Shown here: piece after piece, positions 14,806 to 21,517 of the stretch
Layout: each line of letters opens with the position of its first letter
Position numbering within the stretch: position 1 is the first letter of the stretch
IMG/VR virus record: IMGVR_UViG_3300033999_000169
Span: 1-21,602 of that record
Direction: 5' to 3' (one strand)
DNA: 21,602 nt
Source of the DNA: a virus
Notes under the pieces: model-generated
Seen by the model: only the letters and a program-made list of their open reading frames with translations
What the model was told of the DNA's origin: nothing
Databases searched by the model: none
Position numbers and translations under genes: made by a program

Positions 14806-14833
14806 TAATTGATTTAATCAATTAATTTAATCA
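14806..14833. promoter_or_regulatory. Candidate Mor/C operator: 19-base dyad with overlapping direct repeats
   Basis: TAATTGATT-T-AATCAATTA (14806-14824) is a perfect 9-base inverted repeat around one base. ATTTAATCA occurs twice on the plus strand, at 14812-14820 and 14825-14833, a 13-base period, so part of the dyad is repeated up to and across the activator stop codon. The dyad centre lies about 51 bases upstream of the predicted late start. Mor and C bind dyads upstream of weak promoters in Mu. The activator encoded next door is the obvious candidate to bind. Confidence 0.55.
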
Positions 14834-15114
14834 GTTTGTCTTTTTTGATTGACTATGTTTCTTATCCATGACTCGGTCAGCCCGTATTTGGCCGCCAGCT
14901 CTTTGTAATTGCAGCCGTTGAATTCCTTGCCGATCCTCTCGTCTCTCGACTGCCGCAATATGCTGTCCAGCTTTGGGAAATACACGTTTAGGCCGCCGAG
15001 TATCTCGGCCAGCTTCAACGCGTTCTCCAGCCCCATTTCATCCGCTATGCTTTTGTAAGGCTCGGGCAGCGATTCGGCGTCCAGCCATTCGGGGCTTCTT
15101 TTTTCATTGTTCAT
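14827..15114 (-). CDS. Mor/C-family transcription activator
   Basis: A 95-residue protein, full length for the Mor/C family (Mu Mor is about 130 and C about 140, and shorter members exist). Residues about 33-50 (ALKLAEILGGLNVYFPK) are the conserved dimer region with the GG-x-VYFPK strand, and residues about 68-88 (NYKELAAKYGLTESWIRNIV) are the helix-turn-helix. In Mu, Mor switches on middle transcription and C late transcription; here one protein appears to serve, ending the early operon and facing a late promoter. I choose the ATG at 15114 because GGGAGGT sits 8 bases upstream; an in-frame ATG at 15120 has almost no spacing. Its own stop overlaps repeats that look like its operator. Confidence 0.92.
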   Translation of the reverse strand: MNNEKRSPEWLDAESLPEPYKSIADEMGLENALKLAEILGGLNVYFPKLDSILRQSRDERIGKEFNGCNYKELAAKYGLTESWIRNIVNQKRQTD

Positions 15115-15508
15115 CGGCATTACCTCCCGCCTGCCGGCGCAGCATGGCTTTGAGCGCCTCTATGATTTTGTTGGCGTCGCTTCTTGTCTGAGGCCACGCA
15201 TAGCCGGTCATCCTTTTGTTAAATCCGATTTGGCGGCGACTGTCGTACCAGCCCATGTCCTGGTACATGTGCGTTATCAGCTTAAACTGCTGCTTTGTGA
15301 TCAGTTCGTCCGGCATATGCCTCTCGTGCCTGATCCTGAACCCGGCCTGGCGCAGACGTCTCATCACTTTATCGTAACCGGCCGGCGTAAGCTCGGTGCT
15401 GCTACTCGCACCTGCCTCCTGACGCAGTATCTCGCGGTAGAGGTCATCGTCCAGACCCAGCTCCTGCTTTGCCACATGCAGCAGCGCTTTTTGCTTATTC
15501 GTTATCAT
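15104..15508 (-). CDS. GemA-like regulator (Mu gp16, DUF1018)
   Basis: A 134-residue protein of the GemA/DUF1018 family: KQKALLHVAKQELGLDDDLY at the start (helix with ELGL-DDDLYR), SSTELTPAGYDKVMRRLRQA near residue 36, and LITKQQFKLITHMYQDMGWY-like text in the second half. In Mu the corresponding gene is reported to affect host gene expression and DNA supercoiling. It lies between the four-cysteine protein and the Mor-like gene, matching the Mu order (gemA next to mor). The start overlaps the previous gene's end by 14 bases, and its end runs into the Mor-like ribosome site and start. Confidence 0.88.
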   Translation of the reverse strand: MITNKQKALLHVAKQELGLDDDLYREILRQEAGASSSTELTPAGYDKVMRRLRQAGFRIRHERHMPDELITKQQFKLITHMYQDMGWYDSRRQIGFNKRMTGYAWPQTRSDANKIIEALKAMLRRQAGGNADEQ

Positions 15509-15689
15509 CGTCCAGCATCCCTTTCCGCAAACTCTCTTCCAGATTCTCCATCTCTTCTTTTACGTTCCTGTCTACCTCGGCAACCAGATAATTTTCCGCC
15601 TTTGCCAGCACTGCCATTGCGCATTCCTTCTCTACCCACCACGCGCATTTTTCGTTCATGCATTCCATTCTCCATATAGGGCATGTCAT
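15495..15689 (-). CDS. Small four-cysteine protein, function unknown
   Basis: A 64-residue protein with cysteines at 3, 10, 15 and 23 in MTCPIWRMECMNEKCAWWVE and following residues (C-x6-C-x4-C-x7-C), which suits a zinc or iron-sulfur site. A charged helix ends the protein (NVKEEMENLEESLRKG). I recall similar CP...EC...CAWWV small proteins in Gram-positive phage genomes but know no function. GGAGGT lies 8 bases before the ATG, and the start overlaps the previous stop (ATGA, 15686-15689). I chose this frame over an overlapping 70-codon frame (15505-15717), which lacks such support. Confidence 0.78.
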   Translation of the reverse strand: MTCPIWRMECMNEKCAWWVEKECAMAVLAKAENYLVAEVDRNVKEEMENLEESLRKGMLDDDNE

Positions 15690-16081
15690 AGTTTATCACC
15701 TCCGGTCTTTTCTTCATCTTCCAGCCTGAGGCTTATCTGGCCCATCATCTCCTGCACCCATCCGGCCCGGTCGTATACCCGTGCTCTGCCCAGTATGGAC
15801 AGCGCGCGGTGTATGAGCGAATACTTCGTTGAATTAAGCTCTTTTTTATCCGTTATGATGTAGTACCCGGGCGGCTTGCTTGTGGCGCTGCCTATCGGCC
15901 AGTAGTGCATCTCGACCAGGTGTTTTATGAGCTGCCTCGTTTCAAAGTCTTCCATGCCCAGCTCGTGCGCCAGCTCCGGAACGGATATGGCGTTCTGGCG
16001 CCCTATGTGTTGCAGCAATATCTTCTGCACTTTTATCTCCAGCGGTGTAGCCGGCGCCACGACTTTATACATCAGATCCAA
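15686..16081 (-). CDS. Winged-helix DNA-binding-type protein of the replication cluster
   Basis: A protein of about 131 residues. VQKILLQHIGRQNAISVPEL, then AHELGMEDFETRQLIKHLVE, is a helix-turn-helix. MHYWPIGSATSKPPGYYIIT is the wing, with a PIGS-xxxKPPGYY turn I associate with phage proteins encoded beside helicase loaders. A second helical part follows (KYSLIHRALSILGRARVYDR). I favour TTG 16081, because GAGGGGG lies 8 bases upstream; GTG 16090 gives three more residues but has no spacing, and ATG 16072 is also possible. It overlaps or touches the helicase loader stop (16087). A role in replication control is inferred from neighbours. Confidence 0.75.
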   Translation of the reverse strand: MDLMYKVVAPATPLEIKVQKILLQHIGRQNAISVPELAHELGMEDFETRQLIKHLVEMHYWPIGSATSKPPGYYIITDKKELNSTKYSLIHRALSILGRARVYDRAGWVQEMMGQISLRLEDEEKTGGDKL

Positions 16082-16086
16082 CGCGT

Positions 16087-16893
16087 TCACCCCCTCAAGG
16101 CTTTCAGCCGCTCAAAAGCTATCCTTTCGCGGTAGCTCGCGGCTTTGTCTTCCACTATGACGCACATTTCCAGCAGCCTGTCCATGGTCCTCTTGCCTAT
16201 ATTTTTGGCCAATGCATCAGGCGCCAGATTTGACGTCGCTATTATAGGCCGTTTCCAGTAGTACCGGTCGTTTATGACCATATAGAGGACCTCTTCCCTC
16301 CACTCGCTCCACATCTGGCTGCCTATATCGTCTAAAACCAACAGATCGCATTCCTTCAGCGCGTTGTATATCGCGGCTTCGGTCTCCTGCCCGCCGTCGA
16401 ATGTCTTGCGTATCCGCGACAGCAGGGCGGGCACGTTCTGGAATATGCATGTATATCCGCTGTCTATGAGCTCGTTCACCACGGCGGCTGCCAGATGGCT
16501 TTTGCCATTGCCCGGCGGGCCGTATATCAGTACGCCGTCGCCTTTGTTATCCTTGAAACCCTCAACATACGCCTTGCACAGCTCATACGCTTTTTCGCTT
16601 CCGGCGGCCGGCGACCAGTTGGCGAACGTGCATTCCTTAAACCTCGGCCCGAGCTGCGATATTGAAAATGTGCGCTCCAGCTTCTGCCGCTTCTCCCAGT
16701 ACTGCGCCAGGCGCTCCTCTTCCTGACGCTTCATTTTCTCGCATTCGCACTGTTTCGGGATCTCGAAATGCTTGCCCAAAAGGTCGAACTCGACTGTCTC
16801 GAGCTTTTTGCCGCATACGGGGCAGTATTTAGATTGCGAAGCGGCCGTATCCGGCTGCATCATCTGAACGTTTTCCTTTTTGATTACTCCCAT
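16087..16893 (-). CDS. DnaC/DnaI-type helicase loader ATPase
   Basis: A 268-residue AAA+ ATPase. The N-terminus has a probable zinc site (Cys24, Cys27, Cys49, Cys51; CPVCGKKLE and QCECEK). The AAA+ core has Walker A GPPGNGKS (125-132), Walker B LLVLDDIG (184-191), sensor-1 ATSN (219-222) and Arg235/Arg239 as likely arginine-finger or sensor residues (KRTMDRLLE). This is the DnaC/IstB/DnaI layout. Loading a DnaB-type helicase onto the fork left by transposition is the likely job. Mu itself lacks such a loader and uses the host's. It overlaps the DnaD-like gene by 65 bases; a start at 16863 or 16860 (MMQPDT) is also possible. Confidence 0.92.
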   Translation of the reverse strand: MGVIKKENVQMMQPDTAASQSKYCPVCGKKLETVEFDLLGKHFEIPKQCECEKMKRQEEERLAQYWEKRQKLERTFSISQLGPRFKECTFANWSPAAGSEKAYELCKAYVEGFKDNKGDGVLIYGPPGNGKSHLAAAVVNELIDSGYTCIFQNVPALLSRIRKTFDGGQETEAAIYNALKECDLLVLDDIGSQMWSEWREEVLYMVINDRYYWKRPIIATSNLAPDALAKNIGKRTMDRLLEMCVIVEDKAASYRERIAFERLKALRG

Positions 16894-17263
16894 CCGCGCT
16901 CATCTCCTCGTTCACGCGCCGCATTATGCCGCGCGTATAATCCTCTTTTTTGCCCCGGTATCTGGCTATATGTATCGCTATCGCTTTCATAACCACATTT
17001 ACCGGGAACCTCGACCAGTACTCGAGCTCTTTTTGTATGACCGAATCGGCCACGTTGCCCGTCTTGCGCGTATCTTTTATTACCAGCCAATAGGCGTCTA
17101 TTATGTCGCGCTGTTCTCTTGAATACCGTTTTAACAACCGTTCAATATCATCGTTATGCACGTTTAATTCAACTTCGCGCCCTACGTTCTCCTTCAAAAA
17201 TTCCAGCGCATCTATGTTGCCTATGAGCACACGCCCGCCAGAAATGGTTACCACGCCTTTCAT
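16829..17263 (-). CDS. DnaD-like replication protein
   Basis: A 144-residue protein just upstream of the helicase loader. Residues 85-118 (RFPVNVVMKAIAIHIARYRG, then KKEDYTRGIMRRVNEEM) resemble the DnaD/DnaB_2 C-terminal motif, in which V..A....A and a Y-x-x-x-I-x-x sequence end the last helix. Residues about 48-82 (SREQRDIIDAYWLVIKDTRK) are helical. DnaD-type proteins bind DNA and help load helicase together with DnaI-type ATPases in Gram-positive bacteria, so the pairing with the next gene supports the call. The last about 22 residues are encoded in the overlap and look unstructured. GGAGGG precedes the ATG; a hairpin lies upstream. The assignment is tentative. Confidence 0.6.
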   Translation of the reverse strand: MKGVVTISGGRVLIGNIDALEFLKENVGREVELNVHNDDIERLLKRYSREQRDIIDAYWLVIKDTRKTGNVADSVIQKELEYWSRFPVNVVMKAIAIHIARYRGKKEDYTRGIMRRVNEEMSADGSNQKGKRSDDAAGYGRFAI

Positions 17264-17280
17264 GAGACACCCTCCATTCT

Positions 17281-17309
17281 AAAAGAGATAGGGGAGAGGC
17301 CCCTATCTC
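17281..17309 (-). terminator. Hairpin with T4 tail between Gam-like and DnaD-like genes (attenuator)
   Basis: GAGATAGGGG (17309-17300) pairs perfectly with CCCCTATCTC (17294-17285) around CCTCT, then TTTTAG follows on the minus strand. The first arm contains the stop codon of the Gam-like gene (TAG at 17303-17305), so a ribosome finishing that gene would cover the arm. A 10-base-pair GC-rich stem with a short T run suits a partial terminator that lowers expression of the replication genes compared with the transposition genes. Confidence 0.6.
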
Positions 17310-17782
17310 GGTATGAAACGTATATACTCGCTGTTTTTTATGCTGACGGCCTGGCGTATGCCGTCGGCATCCGGCCTGTCGGCGTCGGCTATGGCCGCGC
17401 GCAGCTTTTTATCCGGCTTATATATCGTCTCGATTTTTACGAACTGCTCGAACTTATCGCCGAGCACGGCCTTTAACGCGTCGGCATCTTCGATTTTGAG
17501 GTCCTCTTTCAGGCTGACCTCGCACACGCCGGCTATGCCTATTATCTTGACCGATTTGTTGCCGCTTTGGTTTATGCGTTCCATGGCGTATGGCAGTATC
17601 GTAGCTTTGATATCGTTCATCTCGGCCGAGAGCTCGTCCATGAATTGCTTTATCTCGCACCCGCGCTTTATGAGCTCTTCGAGATCATGCTTTTTGGCAT
17701 CCACCACATGCTCCACACCGTCATATGTGATCTTCGCCACATCATCTTTGCCTCTTACGGCTACCGTTTCATTCTTAACCAT
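17303..17782 (-). CDS. Probable Gam-like (host-nuclease inhibitor) protein
   Basis: A 159-residue protein with a helix-rich first part (LEELIKRGCEIKQFMDELSA, residues about 36-55) and a second part with short strands and a helix: VCEVSLKEDLKIEDADALKA, then KFEQFVKIETIYKPDKKLRA, and a closing EYIRFIPR. The order (coiled helices, beta strand, helix ending in FVK, basic strand, final IP strand) looks like Mu Gam, which binds DNA ends and blocks host nucleases. Size (about 160-175) and position between MuB and the replication genes agree. This is a judgement from shape, with low identity to Mu Gam. The ribosome site is AGGGAGAG. Confidence 0.5.
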   Translation of the reverse strand: MVKNETVAVRGKDDVAKITYDGVEHVVDAKKHDLEELIKRGCEIKQFMDELSAEMNDIKATILPYAMERINQSGNKSVKIIGIAGVCEVSLKEDLKIEDADALKAVLGDKFEQFVKIETIYKPDKKLRAAIADADRPDADGIRQAVSIKNSEYIRFIPR

Positions 17783-17798
17783 AGTTTTTGCTCTCCCT

Positions 17799-17939
17799 TC
17801 AATCCGTTGTTTTGCTTATGCTTACGCTGTCGACCTCGGCAGCGTTGACAAATACAGCTGCTATGTCGTCTGTGCTGATATTCTCAAGCTCGGCTTCTTT
17901 GATTCTGCCATCTTTGAAACATATCACTATCCGGTACAT
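17799..17939 (-). CDS. Small hypothetical protein
   Basis: A 46-residue frame: MYRIVICFKDGRIKEAELEN, then ISTDDIAAVFVNAAEVDSVS and a short tail. GGAGGTGG sits 7 bases before the ATG, and it fits exactly into the gap between its neighbours (stop 15 bases before the Gam-like ribosome site and gene). The strand-turn-strand-helix-strand shape suggests a tiny alpha/beta fold. I know no family. Being short and placed in the kil/early slot of Mu, it could act on a host process, but nothing in the sequence shows that. Confidence 0.6.
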   Translation of the reverse strand: MYRIVICFKDGRIKEAELENISTDDIAAVFVNAAEVDSVSISKTTD

Positions 17940-17953
17940 TGAGACCACCTCCG

Positions 17954-18160
17954 TCATATCGACCGCTTGCCGCCGGGTATTATGCCGTGGTTTATGACTA
18001 TCGTCAGAGCATCGTCGTCGCTGAATCCCTCGTCTACCAGCGCCATGTAGTAGTGGTGCATAAACCGCGCCGCCATATGGCAGTGGTCTATGTACGCCGG
18101 CTCAGTATCCATAACCTCTTTAATCATCTGTTCAATCTTGAAGCTTTCCATCGGATCCAT
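17954..18160 (-). CDS. Small helical hypothetical protein
   Basis: A 68-residue protein starting MDPMESFKIEQMIKEVMDTE, then PAYIDHCHMAARFMHHYYMA, rich in His and Tyr, and a GFSDDDALTIVINHGIIPGG end. The GFS-DxxA helix-turn resembles ubiquitin-associated-like or similar small bundles, but I cannot name a family. GGAGGT lies 6 bases before the ATG at 18160, which settles the start against a longer frame from 18181 that overlaps MuB. It lies 13 bases after MuB, in the early operon. Confidence 0.65.
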   Translation of the reverse strand: MDPMESFKIEQMIKEVMDTEPAYIDHCHMAARFMHHYYMALVDEGFSDDDALTIVINHGIIPGGKRSI

Positions 18161-18173
18161 TGTCTCACCTCCT

Positions 18174-19130
18174 TCACGCATCGCCCATAAGCGTCTTTTT
18201 GGCTTCCGCTATATAGTCCATGTCCAGCGGCTTGTTCTGCGCCCGTGCCAGCGTCATGGCCAGCATGTAAAGCTTAATCATGTAGCGTATGCCGCCTTTC
18301 ATGTTAGCCACCTTGAGCAGGTATTCTCTTACTTCGCGGCTTATATGCCGGCCGTCGAATATCATGTCCATGTCCTCTTCGGTTACAACCGGTTGAAGAC
18401 ACCTCCTGATGCCGATCCTTGAGAAGAACTGTGCGAACGCCGCTTCACCGCGCCCGTACATCCTGTCATGAATGGCTTGGTTGCCGCAGAACACCATGCC
18501 GATACCCTCTGCTTTGTCGTATATCGCGCGCATGACCTCCAATGCCCTCAGCGTCAGGTGCTGCGCCTCGTCTATTATGAGCAGTCGGCCGGTGCCTTTC
18601 AGTGCGCTTATGATCAGATTCTTTTCCTGCCTCAACGTACCGTACTGGTGCTTGCCTATGGCGTCCAGTATCTCTTCAACAATGGCTTTCGGCGTGGCTA
18701 CCGTCGGATCAGCGGATATGTATATCGCATCTGTATGCGTCCGCATGTAGTATTGTATGGCCATTGTCTTGCCCAGCCCGGCATCGCCGTATATCAGCGC
18801 CATGTCTTTGTTTATGTGCGCGTATGATATGGCCGATATAACCGACTTGGCTATCGACGTCATTGCAAATTCCGGTTTTTCGACCGCATCCGCGCGTTGG
18901 TACTCCACGGCTAAAAAGCTCGCTATCTTTTGCGTTATGCCAGTCACGTTGCCTGGATATGTGCCTTTTAGAAACTGTGTCAGAGCCGCCGGCGACATGC
19001 CGATCGCTTTGGCTATGTCGTTCTGGCTCTTGCCTGTGGAATTGATGTACTGCTTTAAAAGCTCCGCAGTCCGTGCCGCCGCCACCTCTTCATCCGTGAA
19101 CTGCCTTTCTTCGGATAATGCCTCTCCCAT
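18174..19130 (-). CDS. MuB-like transposition target-selection ATPase
   Basis: A 318-residue AAA+ protein. Residues about 22-75 (SQNDIAKAIGMSPAALTQFL) form a lambda-repressor-like helix-turn-helix, as in MuB's N-terminal domain. Walker A is GDAGLGKT (115-122), Walker B LLIIDEAQ (183-190), sensor-1 FCGNQ (214-218), and an FSRIG motif (236-240) supplies a likely arginine finger. MuB coats target DNA, delivers target sites to MuA and stimulates strand transfer; target immunity depends on it. The size and order after MuA match Mu (312 residues). GGGAGG precedes the ATG. There is no sign of truncation. Confidence 0.95.
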   Translation of the reverse strand: MGEALSEERQFTDEEVAAARTAELLKQYINSTGKSQNDIAKAIGMSPAALTQFLKGTYPGNVTGITQKIASFLAVEYQRADAVEKPEFAMTSIAKSVISAISYAHINKDMALIYGDAGLGKTMAIQYYMRTHTDAIYISADPTVATPKAIVEEILDAIGKHQYGTLRQEKNLIISALKGTGRLLIIDEAQHLTLRALEVMRAIYDKAEGIGMVFCGNQAIHDRMYGRGEAAFAQFFSRIGIRRCLQPVVTEEDMDMIFDGRHISREVREYLLKVANMKGGIRYMIKLYMLAMTLARAQNKPLDMDYIAEAKKTLMGDA

Positions 19131-19145
19131 ATCGTTTATCCTCCC

Positions 19146-19361
19146 TTACTCGATGATGGTATCCGCCATGTATGTATATACATCGCTCGCCAGCTCGTCT
19201 ATCTGCTCGCTGTCTTCTCCTGCCAGCATAGGCCTTTCGGCCAGCCATTTCCTGAGCTGCCGTACCGATACCGTCTCGGGCACCTCGCCGCGCATAGCCG
19301 CCGCCCAATATGCCAGCGTCATAACGCGTATTATCTTGGGACGTATATTTTTATCGGACAT
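19146..19361 (-). CDS. Small hypothetical protein between MuA and MuB
   Basis: A 71-residue protein: MSDKNIRPKIIRVMTLAYWA, then a VRQLRKWLAERP helix and an acidic end (EQIDELASDVYTYMADTIIE). I choose the ATG at 19361 because GGGGTG lies about 9 bases upstream; a GTG at 19382 overlapping the MuA stop would add seven residues. Genes between MuA and MuB are seen in other Mu-like phages but I know no function for this one. It is helical, with a possible DNA-contact helix near residue 40. Confidence 0.65.
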   Translation of the reverse strand: MSDKNIRPKIIRVMTLAYWAAAMRGEVPETVSVRQLRKWLAERPMLAGEDSEQIDELASDVYTYMADTIIE

Positions 19362-19378
19362 CTTCTTTATCACCCCTT

Positions 19379-21373
19379 TCACTTGTTCTGCATGGCTCTG
19401 CGCTGGTATGCGATAGCTATCTCCAGCGTGTCGTTTATATCCTGCATCGTGGTCTTTTTAGTCTTGGCCTGCTGCATCTCTGCGTACTCGATCAGCCAGT
19501 CGTCCGTTGTCTTCTGTCTGGTCTGTCCGCTCTCGGCAGCCTCCGTCACGCGTTTCATGTCGCCGGCGGCTTTTTCCATCTCAGGGTTGCGTACCAGCTC
19601 GACCACGTTGGTCGCCGGTGCGGATTCTTCTTTCGCCTCCTGCCGTGCTTCTATGACGCGCCGCAGGGGATCGGGCTGCATGACCTCTTTTGCCACGGCA
19701 TCTTTGTATGCTTTGGCGCGCTGCCGCGTCTGCTTTTTTTCTTTCATGGCCTGGCGTATGTCGTCGGCCGTGGCGCCCCACGCCAGCGCTTCGCGGTTGG
19801 CCGCCGTGCACAGGAACCTGTCTTCTGTGTCGAACACGTACACCGTGCCGACCTGCTGCAATTCGTATCTGACGTATACCATGTGCTCCTGATGCGGCGC
19901 CAGCTCAGGCGAATAGTACCAGCGCCCGAACAGCCATATGCCGTTGCGCTGCACCTTGAGCGGCTTTGATGTGCGCATCATGAACAGCCTTAGCACGTCA
20001 TCGGGCGCCGTGCGCTTGACCGGCAGCAGTTTGTCGAATACCTCGCGCGGGCTTTTGCCGTTCATGCCGTCGCCGGTATGAGGGTTTTCGTTGTATACGC
20101 TGTCCACCCAATCGCCGAACAGCTTGTCTATTTCGGCTATGGCGGGTATGTTTTCAGGCTTTTTCATGACATCGTTCAGCCTCTCGGGCCTCTCCTGCAC
20201 GTTGCCGCCGCGGTAGGTCAGAAACCACTTGGAGAATTGTTCTTTGACTGTCTCAAAGAAACGTTCCACGGGTTTGGCTTTTGCATTTTCCGGCAGCGCG
20301 AAATGCGGCACTATGCCAAGATGCCGGACCAGCGGCGCAATGCGTTCCTCATCGATATCGGCTGTCACGCGGTGCCCGCGGCCGGCGAAGTCATACGCGG
20401 TGTAATCGCGGCCGTTGTCCATGTATATCTCCAGCGGTATGCCGTATCTGCGTATGGCGCGGCCAAACGAATCGAGTATGATGTCTGTGTTCGGCCCTTC
20501 CGATATGCGGTATCCCACTATGCGGCGTGAGCGCATGTCCATCCACACGGTAATCCACGGGAATATGGGCCTCTTACGGCTGCCCATGCATGCGACGTCG
20601 AGCTGGTGATGATCGGATACCCAGCACTGGTTCGGGACCAGAGCGGTGTAATCGCGCTGGATGTACGGCACGCATTTGTCGTCAAAAGCTTTGGGCCCTT
20701 CGCGGTAGTAGGTGAGTATCTGGTAGTCCATCTCTTTTTTTATTCTGCGTTTGAATGCAGATATCGACGGGATCGGCTCGCCGCGTTTTTGTGCTTCCAG
20801 TTCGATCACGGTGTAGCATGCCGATATCGAGCGCTTGTTTTCGTCCAGATACAGGCTCTTGAACATATCCCACGCCCAATCGGGTATGGTGCTCTGCCAC
20901 TCGCGGCTCATGTATCCGGGTACCAGGCCGGCTATGCCGGCTTCTCTGTAATCGTTCATCCAGCGGTAAAGGGTCGCTATCGATACGTGCTCATCTGGAT
21001 ATGCGATGTTATACTTGTCGGCGAACTCCTGCATAGCGTCTTTTTTGTTTCTGCCGGCTTTTTCTGCCGCCCAGATGTAATGCGTCATGGCCTCCAGCGC
21101 CTTGAGCTTCTTTAAAGCTATCGCTCGGTACTTTTCCGGCACGTCGTCGAGCGGCGTCACGTGAAGCGGCGCGTCCATCTGCTGCATCACGTATTTTATC
21201 TGCGCATCTATGGGCAGCCCGGTTATGGAAATTTGAATAACCTTACCGGCATGTCCGCGTCCGTCTATATACTTCACATCACCATATATGCCGTTTTTTG
21301 CATTGCGCTGTACAGTGCGCTCATCCACATCCAGCAGTTTGGCCGCGGTTGATGTGTCGATATATTCCTGCAC
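19379..21373 (-). CDS. MuA-type DDE transposase
   Basis: A 664-residue transposase. Residues about 3-50 (IDTSTAAKLLDVDERTVQRN) are the first winged-helix DNA-binding domain, and 129-150 (HVSIATLYRWMNDYREAGIA) another helix-turn-helix that contacts the phage ends. The catalytic triad is Asp254 (WVSDHHQLD), Asp319 (IYMDNGRD) and Glu370 (KPVERFFETV). The spacings of 65 and 51 are close to Mu's D269, D336 and E392. The C-terminal Arg/Lys-rich helix (KEKKQTRQRAKAYKDA, about 545-560) and final domain correspond to the MuB/ClpX-interacting part. It cuts and joins phage ends during integration and replicative transposition. The start is GTG (21373), 2 bases after the upstream stop. All catalytic residues are intact. 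Confidence 0.97.
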   Translation of the reverse strand: MQEYIDTSTAAKLLDVDERTVQRNAKNGIYGDVKYIDGRGHAGKVIQISITGLPIDAQIKYVMQQMDAPLHVTPLDDVPEKYRAIALKKLKALEAMTHYIWAAEKAGRNKKDAMQEFADKYNIAYPDEHVSIATLYRWMNDYREAGIAGLVPGYMSREWQSTIPDWAWDMFKSLYLDENKRSISACYTVIELEAQKRGEPIPSISAFKRRIKKEMDYQILTYYREGPKAFDDKCVPYIQRDYTALVPNQCWVSDHHQLDVACMGSRKRPIFPWITVWMDMRSRRIVGYRISEGPNTDIILDSFGRAIRRYGIPLEIYMDNGRDYTAYDFAGRGHRVTADIDEERIAPLVRHLGIVPHFALPENAKAKPVERFFETVKEQFSKWFLTYRGGNVQERPERLNDVMKKPENIPAIAEIDKLFGDWVDSVYNENPHTGDGMNGKSPREVFDKLLPVKRTAPDDVLRLFMMRTSKPLKVQRNGIWLFGRWYYSPELAPHQEHMVYVRYELQQVGTVYVFDTEDRFLCTAANREALAWGATADDIRQAMKEKKQTRQRAKAYKDAVAKEVMQPDPLRRVIEARQEAKEESAPATNVVELVRNPEMEKAAGDMKRVTEAAESGQTRQKTTDDWLIEYAEMQQAKTKKTTMQDINDTLEIAIAYQRRAMQNK

Positions 21374-21375
21374 AG

Positions 21376-21480
21376 TTATCGCCTGCCTTGCTTGTCCGCG
21401 TCGTCGGCTCTGCCGGCCGCCGCGCAGCAGGCCCAGTCTAAAAAGCCTATTGCCAGTAATCCGATTAGTACGTATATCAT
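21376..21480 (-). CDS. 34-residue membrane peptide before the transposase
   Basis: The minus-strand ATG at 21480 opens 34 codons, MIYVLIGLLAIGFLDWACCA then AAGRADDADKQGRR, ending in TAA at 21376-21378. GGGGGG lies 7 bases before the ATG. The first about 20 residues form one membrane span; the AGRADDAD tail is charged. I recall small proteins of this shape (short span, then AGRADE-type tail) in Gram-positive phage early regions but no function. The stop lies 2 bases before the MuA GTG, so translation is probably coupled. It could help regulate MuA translation or have a role at the membrane. Confidence 0.6.
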   Translation of the reverse strand: MIYVLIGLLAIGFLDWACCAAAGRADDADKQGRR

Positions 21481-21517
21481 ATTAAGACCCCCCATTAGGT
21501 TCGTGTTATCTATGTAG

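Noticed and set aside
15505-15717. Alternative 70-codon minus frame overlapping the four-cysteine protein
   Set aside because: The competing frame has a perfect ribosome site, stop-start overlap with its neighbour and ordered cysteines; this one has none of these.
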